A stretch of DNA of 64,000 nt from an uncultured Prevotellaceae bacterium (GTDB lineage: Bacteria; Bacteroidota; Bacteroidia; Bacteroidales; Bacteroidaceae). The position numbers and the translations under genes were made by a program. Positions 17,281 to 26,900 of this stretch are shown piece after piece (the first letter of the stretch is position 1; each line of letters starts with the position of its first letter). The stretch is from positions 1-64,000 of the forward strand of contig CAMVDV010000004.1 of assembly GCA_947166305.1 (NCBI GenBank). The letters are read 5' to 3'. The notes below the pieces were generated by a model, which ran no database searches, was not told where the DNA came from, and saw only the letters and a list, made by a program, of their open reading frames with translations.

Positions 17281-19401
17281 ATGAAAAAGGTATTTACTCT
17301 TCTCTCTGCCCTCGTGCTGTGCCTTCTGGCAAAGGCGCAGGTGAGCGACTATCAGAACTGGATGTCGGGGCTCGACGACAAGGCTTTCGTCTGCCAACTC
17401 TCCGTGCCGGGTGCTCACGACGCCTGCACCAGTTCCTTCTCCAGCGCAAGTGCCCTCGGCGCACTCTTCTCGGGAAAAGTACAGACCAAGTCGGTGCAGC
17501 AGATGCTGACGGCGGGTGCGAGGCTCTTCGACCTGCGTCCGGCCGTGAAGAACGGCAAGCTCACCATCTGCCACGGCATCCTTGTCACAAGCTTCGACTT
17601 CGACACCATCATGGGACAACTGCGGGACTACGTCGCAGCCCACCCCACGGAGTTCTGCATCGTGCTCATCAGGCACGAGGTGGAAGCCGACGACAGCAAC
17701 TCGAGCTTCGCTTCCCTCTTGCAGACGAGCCTGGCCTCCTTCAGCGACCGCCTTGTGAACTTCCGCCCCAACCTCACCGTGGGCGAGGCCAGAGGCAAGA
17801 TTCTCTTCATCAGCCGCGACGACTACGGCTCGCCCATCTACGGCGGCAGGACGGTCGACCTCAGCGACAACCGCTCCAACATCAGCGAGATGCTGGGCGG
17901 ACACTGCTATGGGCCAGAGACCTACAAGTGCTCCTGGTGGATGCAGGACCATTATGAATACTCCGACGTCAACGCCAAGAAGCAGGCCATCCTCGACATG
18001 CTCGCCCGCAGCAGCCAGCTCGCAGGCAAGTACGACTACACATGGGTGGTCAACGAGACGTCGGGCTACAAAGGCACCGGCACGAACTCTGCCTGCCAGA
18101 CCAACGCCAAAGCCACCAATCCCTACCTGCAGCAACTCCTCGCATCGGGCAGTTACAACGGACCCGCAGGCCTCGTCTTCATGGACTTCTGCGCCGACGG
18201 CGACAACTCCGGCTACTACGGACTAAGCCTCGTCAAGGAAATCATTAACCACAACTTCCGCTACACCATGTCCCGACAGGATGATCCCATCTACGACCAG
18301 AGTGGCAACCTCTACGTCGCTCCCCGTGGACGCGACATGATGTGGACGGCACGATTCCTCCGCAAGGAAGGTCCCAGTCAGCCCGAAGGAGAAAACAGTA
18401 ACGCCGTTTCGCAGCTCGACGCAGTCAGCGCCCCGGCAGGATGGTTCAAACCGGACTACGACGACTCAGGCTGGCAGACAAAGCGCTTCCCCACCGCCTC
18501 GGCAGGCACCTCGGCACCCTACTACTCCCAATGGGACGGCACCTACAACGTTCTCTACATTCGCCGTGAGTTCAACATCGACCACGATCCTTCCATCGAC
18601 ACCTACCGTTTCTACACATATCACGACGATGACTACAAAGTCTACATCAATGGCATGATGCTCGACAGTCAGGATGGATGGAGCACCGACTTCAACAACT
18701 ACCGAACCGTCAGCATTCCGTCGAGCCGCCTCAAGGTGGGACGCAACGTACTCGCCGTCCAGGTGCAGCAAAACTGGGGCGGTGCGTACTTCGACTGCGG
18801 CGTTGTCCGCATCGAGGCCACACAAGCTCCCCTCAAGCTCACGAGCGACAAGTGGCATTCCTTCGTCGCTCCGGGCCACAGCCTCGACTTCAGCACCACC
18901 AGCGTCAAGGCCTACAAGATAGTGGAAGTGGTGGAAGGCGGCACATCCTTTGCCCGCGCAGAACAAGTGAACGTGGTGCCCGCCGACCAGGCCGTCGTAG
19001 TGCGTAGCGACAACGGTGCCGGCACATACCAAATCCCCGTCACGCAGGAGGAAACCACCCTCGACGGCAACCTTCTCCTCCCAGTCCTCAGCCCGCTCAC
19101 CGTGGAGTCCGACCACACCATCTACTGCGTGGCATACCTCGACGGCGTCTCCGGCTTTTTCCCCGTCAACGTCGGCACCACCATCCCCAAGGGCAAGGGC
19201 TATCTCAACCTCGCCGGTAGCAACATCAAGGCAGCCCGAATCATCTTCGACGAAGACGATGCCACCGCCATCAATGAAGAATTAAGAGTGAAGAACGAGG
19301 AATCCGAGGGCGCAGCCTACAATCTTGCCGGACAACGCGTGGACAATTCAAAATTGCCTCACGGCATATACATCAAGAACGGACGGAAGGTGCTGAAATA
19401 G
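17281..19401 (+). CDS. Secreted PI-PLC X-domain phospholipase with galactose-binding-like module
   Basis: 706 residues from the ATG at 17281; upstream in-frame starts lie in repeat DNA before the promoter. A signal peptide ends at about Gln20 (LLAKAQ). Residues ~30-320 match the phosphatidylinositol-specific phospholipase C X domain: 'QLSVPGAHDACT' with His46-Asp47, 'GARLFDLRPAV', 'LTICHGI' with His98 and 'PTEFCIVLIRHE', giving the two catalytic histidines of bacterial PI-PLC. Such enzymes cleave phosphatidylinositol or related glycans without Ca. Residues ~365-520 ('DYDDSGWQTKRFP', 'YIRREFNI', 'DDDYKVYINGMML') form a GH2-like sugar-binding jelly roll. The C-terminus 'YNLAGQRV..GIYIKNGRKVLK' is the tail shared with three other secreted proteins. 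Just before it, 'EELRVKNEE' is encoded by micro-repeat DNA. Substrate is unknown; host or dietary lipid is possible. Confidence 0.85.
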   Translation: MKKVFTLLSALVLCLLAKAQVSDYQNWMSGLDDKAFVCQLSVPGAHDACTSSFSSASALGALFSGKVQTKSVQQMLTAGARLFDLRPAVKNGKLTICHGILVTSFDFDTIMGQLRDYVAAHPTEFCIVLIRHEVEADDSNSSFASLLQTSLASFSDRLVNFRPNLTVGEARGKILFISRDDYGSPIYGGRTVDLSDNRSNISEMLGGHCYGPETYKCSWWMQDHYEYSDVNAKKQAILDMLARSSQLAGKYDYTWVVNETSGYKGTGTNSACQTNAKATNPYLQQLLASGSYNGPAGLVFMDFCADGDNSGYYGLSLVKEIINHNFRYTMSRQDDPIYDQSGNLYVAPRGRDMMWTARFLRKEGPSQPEGENSNAVSQLDAVSAPAGWFKPDYDDSGWQTKRFPTASAGTSAPYYSQWDGTYNVLYIRREFNIDHDPSIDTYRFYTYHDDDYKVYINGMMLDSQDGWSTDFNNYRTVSIPSSRLKVGRNVLAVQVQQNWGGAYFDCGVVRIEATQAPLKLTSDKWHSFVAPGHSLDFSTTSVKAYKIVEVVEGGTSFARAEQVNVVPADQAVVVRSDNGAGTYQIPVTQEETTLDGNLLLPVLSPLTVESDHTIYCVAYLDGVSGFFPVNVGTTIPKGKGYLNLAGSNIKAARIIFDEDDATAINEELRVKNEESEGAAYNLAGQRVDNSKLPHGIYIKNGRKVLK

Positions 19402-19453
19402 CACCTTCCCTTCCGCCAAAAGCAAACCGCGCATTGCACGGAAAGGACTCTTT

Positions 19454-19712
19454 CACCACGAATTACTCGAATGGCACGAATTGCCGATGAATCCTCTTTC
19501 TTCCACAACGGATTGAACGGATTTAACGGATAAGGCTCTCTCACCACGAATTACTCGAATTGCACGAATTGCCGATGAATCCTCTTTTTCCTACAACGGA
19601 CTGAACGGATTGAACGGAAAGGATTCTTTCACCGCGAATTACACGAATTGCACGAATTGCCGATGAATCCTCTTTTTCCCACAACGGATTGAACGGATAG
19701 GTTCTTTTTATT
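19454..19712. repeat. 88-bp tandem repeat (ACGAATT/ACGGATT modules), about three copies
   Basis: Copies begin with CACCACGAATTACTCGAAT or a close variant at 19454, 19542 and 19630, giving a period of exactly 88 bp. Each contains a block of CACGAATTR words, a spacer 'GCCGATGAATCCTCTTT', and a block of AACGGATTG words. No gene lies within. Confidence 0.85.
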
Positions 19713-20138
19713 ACTGTCTGCCAAAAGAATACTGTTCATCAGATGAAAATCGAACCCGCCTTGTAGGGACGCGCCGTGGCGCGTCCGTGTCCGCAGCGAA
19801 GGTTCGGCGAAGGAGAATGTGCCGCGTCCCAACAGGCAAAACAGGTCACGACACATTTTATCCGTGAGGGCTTACTTTTGAACGACGAAACTTTCACACA
19901 CATACTATCAGCGATTGAAAGCCGCCAGCTTTGGCTCTAAGACGTTTTGGCAGACACTTATAATGTCTTTCCACCACTAATTACACGAATTACACGAATT
20001 GCACGAATTAAGCGAACAACTTCTTCCTTGAACAAGCAGAAGAACAATTCGTGTAATTCGTGCAATTCGTGGTAGAATCAAGAGAACCTATCCGTGCAAT
20101 CCGTTCAACCCGTTGTCAAAGTGTACGGACGGACAGTG
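19713..20138. repeat. Repeat-rich gap upstream of the nuclease gene's 3' end
   Basis: No gene is seen. It contains the 20-bp palindrome GGACGCGCCGTGGCGCGTCC at 19767-19786 (reverse complement of those at 154 and 16961). Further CACGAATT words at about 19975-20010 face their reverse complements at about 20050-20080, and an ACGGATTG-type block lies at about 20090-20115. Confidence 0.7.
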
Positions 20139-22583
20139 CTATTTCAGCACCTTCCGTCCGTTCTTGATGTAGATGCCGCGAGGTAATTTACGATTTGACG
20201 ATTTACAATTTACGATTTGCTGACCCGCAAGGTTATAGACGGCTCCCTCCAATTCTTCATTCTTAATTCTTAATTCTTCATTTATAGAAGTCGCGTCGTC
20301 CTCGTCGGAGAAGCCATAGAACTCCGGAGCTTCGCCGCCCATAGCCGTCGTCACTTCGAGATAAGCCTTGCCTTCGGGAATAAGCACGCCCTCCTTGACG
20401 ATGTAGAAGCCCGCCTTGCCAGCATAAGCTCCCGTCTTGCCCACGCCGAGAGCATAGATGGTTGTGCCGTCGCCGCTGACCTTGCCGTCGGAAGGCTTAA
20501 GGTCGTTGGTAGGCAAGACAGAAGCAGCCGAAGCAATGAAGGGGAACTCGTAGGTGCCTGCCGCACCCTTCAGCACGACAGCCGCACCCTTGGGCAGCGT
20601 TGCCTCCACCGGCTCGAGATGAACGCTCGTGCTGCCCGCATTGACCTGCGCAGCATAAGCCTCCACACCCTCCGGCACCGAAACATTAGCCTTAGCCACC
20701 ATTGTGGCATAACCTGCTTCGCCTATCTCAACTATCTGCACCGGTACACGCTTGTAGAACTTGATGGTGGTAGGAGCTGTTGTCGCGTCGACATAGCCTC
20801 GCCAGTCAGTGCCGCTGTAAACAGCCAGATAACGTGCCGTGTAGCTGTCTTTTGTAACAAGGTGACCATCCTTCATTTCAAATAAATTTCTGCCACCAGT
20901 GCCGATGCGTATGCTTTTGTTACTGGCGCTGCCGCTTGCTGCTTCTGTATCGCAATATAGCCACTTCGATGTCTCGCCATTAGGATAGAAAGTGTAGCCT
21001 GCCGAAGCACTGCCGCTGATGTTCCACATCAGGTTGTTCGTAACCTCGCTCGTAATCTTGTCTCCCGACACCTTAACTTGGGTGGCCACAGGATTGCTGC
21101 TGCCGTCATGCGGCAAGGCAAACGACTGGCTTTGAGAATTCACGCCGACAATGACAAAGACATCGGAAGTAGCGAGACCATTGATTGTCGTTTCCACCCA
21201 CTGATATGCATCGGGAGTATCGTCAACGTCTGGGTCGGGGTCAGGCGTGTCGCTGCCACCAATGGTGAATATGACCTCTACCTTCGACGACTTTCCTGTT
21301 TCACTGCCCACATTAACCTGGAAGAAGCCACCGCCTACCGTAGTCGACGATGAGGGTTGTGCTTCTGTTCCATAGTAAGTTGTAAATGTTCCTGAAGAAG
21401 ATGTCACCGTCACGCTCGCTATTGTGCCAAGGTCTGTGCTATTATAGATATAGCCTGTGTTCTTCTGCCACTGCATAATGCCACTCTTAAGCATCACCTG
21501 GTTTGATTTCCACTTCACTTCGAAAGTTTTCGTTTCGTCAGTGGTGCAGACTGCCGTGGAGGTCTTCTCATTATTGTTGGAAGCATAGCTTGTCGAGTTG
21601 AAGTCATCGGGCGTGATGGTCAGCTTGTATTTTCCTGCAGCAAGGGTCGGGTCTTCGCCGGGGTCAGTGCCTGGGTCGTCGCCTGGGTCGGGCTCGTCGC
21701 CGCCCGTGCCGCTGCCCGAACTGCTGCCGTCGGGCTGAACGTAGTTGTCGTAGCTGAAGGCAACGTCTTTCTTGTTGCCCCAGATGTATTGCTCAAGGCC
21801 GGGATAGTCTATGAAAGGATTTCTGTTCTTCTGTATGTCATAGACGGCATTGTTGCGTGCCGTTTCCTTTGCGCTCACCGGGTCATTGGTGGCCCACTCC
21901 AACAGCATGTTCAACTGCCAAGTGGTAAAGGCAGGATAAGTCGTACCGTTTATTGTGGCTCGCACGCCATCGGCGTTACCATTATACCAGTCTTTCAACT
22001 TCTCCTCGTAGCAAGTCACCATATAGAAATATGTACGCGCGAAGTCACCCTTGTACTCATTGTTTGGCTCGAAGACCGTGCCTGTGTAGCCGTTGACAGA
22101 ACAAGGACCCAGTTTACTGAAGCCGTTGGCAGAAGAGTAAGTAGGGCTTGACACTTCTCCGAAAGGATAGTTGCTGCGCTTGTTGTTCACAAAGCCATCG
22201 GTAGGATACATGTGGTGCAAGTCGGTGAACATAGGCGTCACCTCTCCACCGAACCAGCTTTGTGGGAACGAATGCTCGCGGTTGTAGCAGTCACCTTCGA
22301 CGGAATAGGAACTGCCACTCGTCACGGGCGTATAGTTCGTGATGTTGGAGTACATATCCCATATCTTGCCGTCACTGCGCACATCGGTCGTAAAGAACGC
22401 CGTCCACAGACCATTGTATGACTGCACCGTGCGATTGTATATGATGCCGCACAGCGCAGTCTTCAGTGCCGCAGCCTTCTTGCCGTTGGCTGCCTTATAG
22501 TACGTCCCCGAACCGTTCGGCGCTGCCGCACTGGCCAACAAAGCCACCGCAGCCAGCAGCAAGGTCATGTAAGTCTTTTTCAT
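20139..22583 (-). CDS. Secreted EndA/NucM-family endonuclease I with C-terminal modules
   Basis: 814 residues; the signal peptide ends at about residue 21. Residues ~27-285 match the endonuclease I family: 'CYNREHSFPQSWFGG' with His104, 'DLHHMYPTDGFVNNKRSNYPFG' (in two parts, residues 121-142) with His123-His124 and the Asn residues that bind metal. Family members are extracellular nonspecific nucleases, so DNA degradation for nutrients or biofilm remodelling is likely. A Gly/Asp/Pro linker (about 300-315) leads to a beta-rich module at ~318-450 related to those in the large protein at 23918-27334, then a second module (~465-600). The C-terminal tail is 'GIYIKNGRKVLK'. The linker 'CKSSNRKL' and 'EELRIKNEELEG' just before and within the tail are encoded by intergenic-type micro-repeats (20183-20215 and 20250-20282). 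Confidence 0.88.
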   Translation of the reverse strand: MKKTYMTLLLAAVALLASAAAPNGSGTYYKAANGKKAAALKTALCGIIYNRTVQSYNGLWTAFFTTDVRSDGKIWDMYSNITNYTPVTSGSSYSVEGDCYNREHSFPQSWFGGEVTPMFTDLHHMYPTDGFVNNKRSNYPFGEVSSPTYSSANGFSKLGPCSVNGYTGTVFEPNNEYKGDFARTYFYMVTCYEEKLKDWYNGNADGVRATINGTTYPAFTTWQLNMLLEWATNDPVSAKETARNNAVYDIQKNRNPFIDYPGLEQYIWGNKKDVAFSYDNYVQPDGSSSGSGTGGDEPDPGDDPGTDPGEDPTLAAGKYKLTITPDDFNSTSYASNNNEKTSTAVCTTDETKTFEVKWKSNQVMLKSGIMQWQKNTGYIYNSTDLGTIASVTVTSSSGTFTTYYGTEAQPSSSTTVGGGFFQVNVGSETGKSSKVEVIFTIGGSDTPDPDPDVDDTPDAYQWVETTINGLATSDVFVIVGVNSQSQSFALPHDGSSNPVATQVKVSGDKITSEVTNNLMWNISGSASAGYTFYPNGETSKWLYCDTEAASGSASNKSIRIGTGGRNLFEMKDGHLVTKDSYTARYLAVYSGTDWRGYVDATTAPTTIKFYKRVPVQIVEIGEAGYATMVAKANVSVPEGVEAYAAQVNAGSTSVHLEPVEATLPKGAAVVLKGAAGTYEFPFIASAASVLPTNDLKPSDGKVSGDGTTIYALGVGKTGAYAGKAGFYIVKEGVLIPEGKAYLEVTTAMGGEAPEFYGFSDEDDATSINEELRIKNEELEGAVYNLAGQQIVNCKSSNRKLPRGIYIKNGRKVLK

Positions 22584-22592
22584 GTTTCTTTT

Positions 22593-23489
22593 TTATAATC
22601 TTCTTAGCAAATCATTTGCATTCACTGCATTCATTTCTGTAAAGGCAAACCATCGTTTGCCCAAGTCTTTAATAGAAGCTCCTATCAGATAAACTTTATC
22701 ATCGATAATGAGGAAGCGGTCATGGGAATTACGGAACGTAGAGACCTTGACAGGCGCATATTGCTGATTGTGGCGGTCAATGTCCTGCTGTAGCTGTGGA
22801 CCTATCTTGCTTGTATATAGCTCAGCCGTTACGCCTCGATGTCGTTTCTCCATCATCATTAACACGCTCTCGTCGATGTAATTGTCTATCAGTACGATTC
22901 TTCGTTTTGCACTTCTTATCAAATCGGACACGAAGACGTATGCATCGAATATCTGGCCATTAAAGAAGATGCCTTCTACAGGAGGAAGGGATGTGCGCAC
23001 AAAGAAGTCAATCTTCTCTTCTGTCTTCGCAACCCGCTGTTCCAGTCTCTCGAAGCGTGCATTAACGGAATAGCCTTTAAGCAAATACTCTTTCAGTACC
23101 TTATTGGCCCATTGGCGGAATAATGTGGCATTCTTACTGTTTACCCTGTAACCGACAGACAGAATGGCATCTAAGTTATAGAATTTTGTTTTATAAGCTT
23201 TCCCATCGCTAGCAGTATATTCCAAAATGGAATAAACTGAAGACTCCTGTAGTTCCCCACTTGTAAAGATGTTCTTCAAGTGTTTGGAAATGGCAGGCTG
23301 CTTCACGCCGAACAGATCCGCTATTTGCTGTTGTGTTAGCCAGATAGTCTCGTGTTCGAGTCTGACACCAATACGTGTCTCCTCGTCAGGCTGGTAAAGT
23401 ATGATTTCTCCTTGATCCACCTTCTCATATAGATTTGCCTCCCTCCCCTTACTCTCTAAAGAACAAGAGGAGGGGGCTTCAATTTTCAA
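22593..23489 (-). CDS. RhuM-family protein with PLD-like C-terminal region
   Basis: 298 residues. Residues ~28-145 match the RhuM family: 'GEIILYQPDEETRIGVRLEHETIWLTQQQIADLF' (positions 28-61) with a helix-turn-helix 'FGVKQPAISKHLKNIF', then 'DLDAILSVGYRVNSKNATLFRQWA'-type sequence. From ~165 onward, 'FDAYVFVSDLIRSAKRRIVLIDNYID' and 'FRNSHDRFLIIDDKVYLIGASIKDLGK' resemble a single phospholipase-D-like half domain, with His-Asp-Arg in place of HKD. RhuM proteins are found near mobile or virulence loci; their biochemical role is not settled. The first ~15 residues run into repeat-like DNA, so a start nearer residue 25 is possible. It follows the 57-residue peptide gene by 26 bp and precedes the nuclease gene by 9 bp on the same strand. 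Confidence 0.75.
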   Translation of the reverse strand: MKIEAPSSCSLESKGREANLYEKVDQGEIILYQPDEETRIGVRLEHETIWLTQQQIADLFGVKQPAISKHLKNIFTSGELQESSVYSILEYTASDGKAYKTKFYNLDAILSVGYRVNSKNATLFRQWANKVLKEYLLKGYSVNARFERLEQRVAKTEEKIDFFVRTSLPPVEGIFFNGQIFDAYVFVSDLIRSAKRRIVLIDNYIDESVLMMMEKRHRGVTAELYTSKIGPQLQQDIDRHNQQYAPVKVSTFRNSHDRFLIIDDKVYLIGASIKDLGKRWFAFTEMNAVNANDLLRRL

Positions 23490-23515
23490 TGGTCAGTGAT
23501 CAATGTTCAATGATC

Positions 23516-23689
23516 TTACCACTCCTCGTCCCAGACGTTCACGTCCTTGTTCTCCTTGGTGAGGATTTGACTGGGGTCATCGATTGTCCCTCCGTCCTGG
23601 ACTACGGGCAATGATGCCTGTAGGATGCTTGTCTTTGTATTGAGTGTCACTGCGAACAGCTCAGGCACGATATATGTCTTTTTCTCCAT
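23516..23689 (-). CDS. 57-residue conserved-type small protein
   Basis: A clean open frame from ATG at 23689 to TAA at 23516, 57 residues: it begins MEKKTYIVPELFAVTL and ends ENKDVNVWDEEW. It resembles the short Bacteroidetes proteins that start (M)KKxYxxPExxVV and end in an acidic, Trp-containing tail, often found beside secreted-protein genes. There is no signal peptide or transmembrane segment. Function is unknown; peptide precursor or small accessory factor are both possible. It lies between the large Ig-like protein gene and the RhuM gene on the same strand. Confidence 0.65.
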   Translation of the reverse strand: MEKKTYIVPELFAVTLNTKTSILQASLPVVQDGGTIDDPSQILTKENKDVNVWDEEW

Positions 23690-23917
23690 GATGATTTACG
23701 ATTTGACGATTTACTATTTACTATTTATGTACTATTTGGTAATTTAGCTATTTACCGAGTTGAGGGAAGAAGAATGAACAGCGAACCATCAGCGCGGAAG
23801 CCAATCCTCCACTCTTCATTCTTCTTTCTTCACTCTTAACTCTTAACTTAATACAAAATCTTGGCTTTGCCGAGATTGCTCACGCTCGATAAAGCATGAG
23901 CAAGCTCAGCTTTATTC
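23690..23917. repeat. Micro-repeats and small palindromes
   Basis: TTTACGATTTGACGATTTACTATTTA-type AT repeats (also at 20183, 31831 and 31925) lie next to the 57-residue gene. CTTCATTCTTCTTTCTTCACTCTTAACTCTTAACT-type repeats follow. At ~23860-23920 nested hairpins CTTGGC..GCCGAG and GCTCACGCT..AGCATGAGC end the region and may act as a terminator for the minus-strand gene starting at 27334. Confidence 0.5.
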
Positions 23918-26900
23918 TCACTTAACCGCAATCTTCTTACCGTTCACGATGTTGATGCCCTTCTGCATCTTCTGGAGGCGCTGACCTGCGAGGTTGTAGA
24001 CAGCTCCCTCAATGGTCAATGGTGAATGGTCAATGGCTTCGATGCCTGTTGCATCGTCCTCGAAGCCATAGAAGCTCTTCACGCCGCTTTCGGGGTCAGA
24101 AGGTGTGATCGTCACCTCGAGGTAAGCCTTGCCTGCGGGGATAGTGACATCTTCGCCCACCTTGTAGAAGCCCACGCCGTTGGTCTTCTTGGCCAGGGCA
24201 AAGATGTTGCCAGCAGCGCCGGTGACAGTGCCGTCGGAAGCATGGAGGTCGTTCTTGGCAATGGCATCAGGAGTGGCAGAAGCATAGGGGAACTCGTAGG
24301 TGTCTGCACTGGCCTTCACCAGTACGGCATTGCCTGCGGGCACACCGCCCGTGACAGCTATAAGCTGAGCAGAAGAAGCCCCCTCGCCCACCGTGACGGC
24401 ATAGACCTCCACTTTCTCAGGAATCTCAAGGTCAGCCTTAGCCACAATCGTAGCATAGCCGGCAGGAGTAACCGTCACGCTCTGAGAAACGGGAGCAACT
24501 GTTGTGCAGTAGCCAGAGTAGCTAGCACCGGTGCCAGTCTCCCAGTCAATAGAAATTGAGGTTAGATACATAGCGCCACTTGCTGAACGGAGACCTACAA
24601 AAGTATAGTCATCGTTAATGGTCAGTTCTGTACTTGTTCCATAGACGATGGTTCCTACCAGAGTTCCAGCATTATCTCCATAGAGGTCTGTTGCAGCAGT
24701 ATAAGCAGTGTTTGAACCATATACATTCAACGTACGGTCATTTTGTGTGTTTGAGTTCCATGTAACAGTCACCTTTTTTACCTTGCCACCAGAAGTTGTA
24801 GTAACAATACCACTGTTGTTGTTATTTGAGCGAAGTTGAATGGATTCATTTCCACCAGCGCTATTTCCTGCATATTCGGCACCAGAAGTACCTGTTTCTG
24901 ACCAATCTGAATATGAATTTCCTGTAACATCTGTAGTTTCTCTTGTCAGCACATCCGTAACAGTTGTCGTAGAACCAGTACCTTCTTGAGTTGCGAACAC
25001 GGCGTAGTATGTTACATCAGCAGTACCCATAGTTGCAGAAGTTACTATTGTAGGAGCAGTATCGGTTGTGCCTGAAATCTCTTCTGTTGTCCAACCCATG
25101 AAGGTCTTTCCGTTAACGTCTGCAGGAGTTGCAGGGAAGGTAATTGCAGCACCTTCTGATACTTCTGCCTCATCATCAGTTTGCTCTACGCCATTAACAA
25201 AGAACGTTACTGTATGCTTGGGAGCAACAACCTCTATTTTGTATGAAGCAGTAGCAGGCTTGTAGTCATCGTCACCAGCAAAAGTAGCTGTGATGGTAGC
25301 AGTACCAAGAGCAAGGGCTCCAATCTCACCAGTATTTTCATCTACCATAACGACATCTTCGTCTGAAGATGAATAGGTGATACCAGTTACAGCAGGTGAA
25401 GCTGTCACTGCATAAGTTGCTGTTTCATCCTTAACGATTGTTGCTGGCACACCAGTAAAGGTAAGTGTAACAGGCGTACGATTGTCAGGAGCGGCCTTAT
25501 ATACCTTTATACTTGTTATCTGAGTGTTATGAGCGCTGGTAACTTTCAATGTATAGACATTACCTGCGGCTTTATATGCCTCCGCAATCATATAGGTGTT
25601 TGTTCCTGTTGCACCAGTTGTTGCTGTACTTACTGCCTCATCACCAACATAGATGTTTTGTACTACAGATGTTGAAGCTCCAGCTTTACCGACAACAACA
25701 ATCTTCTCAACATCATAATCAAATGCTGGTAAAGTCAAATATGCTCCACTTTTACCGAATAGAAGATCACTGCCACTTTCAAAGAAATAGAAACCATTGC
25801 CACTACCAGCACCTGCAACTTTAACGGTATAGCCACTATTGCTGTAGCTACCTTCGTCTAGTTGCTTGGAAGTTGGGAATCCCCAAGCATTATCCGTAAA
25901 GTCAAAGATGGTGTTACCGTCAGCATCAACAGTCACCAATGCAGCGTTGCTATTCGTTACAGTAAGAGTATAGCTTGCCTCACCTGCAAAATATTCTGAT
26001 GTTTCTTCAGATGTAGCCGTGATGGTGGTTGTGCCTTTGGCAAGAGGAGTAACTGTGCCATCAGAAGCGACCGTTGCCACATCTGTATTAGAACTTTCAT
26101 AAGAGATTGGCAAGCTGTGAGGATTGCTGAGCGTAGGAGCTGTGAAAGAAGTAAGATCTGCCAAGTCAGCTGTTGCTGTAGTAGCCGAGTATGATAAGCC
26201 GGCAGCAACCTGTGTGCTTGAACTAGTATGGCTTACAAGGTAGTTGCCAGAAGAGAACTCATAAGTAGAATTATACTTTGTAAGATCACCGTATATAACT
26301 ACAGCATCACCTTCCTGGAGGTCATCCTTACTGGAGAACTCTGCACCATTCAAGCCCAAGCCATTGTATGCTTCCAAGTCTTGGCTTGTACCATCATCGG
26401 ATATCCAATAAGTTATGTACTTGCTACTATAATATCCATTAATATGTGATACTTTACCTGCAACATAAACACCTGTGCAACCTACACCAGCATCAATGGC
26501 ATTACGAGCATCTGCAACGGTATAGGGGTCTGCCTCTGTGCCAGCATGCTCAAGAGAAACAATAGTATAAGTTGCAGAAGCTACAGAGCTATTGTCCATA
26601 CCAGCCTTTGCTGCCATAGCCTTTATGGTAGTTGTGCTGCTGACGGGAATTGCAGAAGAATAGACGCTACTGCTTGCAGTGGGGTCAGAGCCGTCGGTGG
26701 TGTAGTAGATAGTGGCATCTGCCGTCTCCGTGCTGAGAGTAACGTTCTGAACAGATGTATATGTGCCTGCTGCGGGAGAGAAGGTAGGAGTTGCACATGT
26801 GGGAGTGCTGCCGCCCGCAACTTCCCAAACAATCGTTATATTGGTTAAATATATGGCTCCGTTGTTTGAACGAATACCAACATAAGCATAATCACCAGAA

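Noticed and set aside
5788..19401. A polysaccharide utilisation locus around GH115 and its neighbours
   Set aside because: No SusC/SusD pair, sugar transporter or hybrid two-component sensor is present; the genes are secreted proteins in series with separate promoters.
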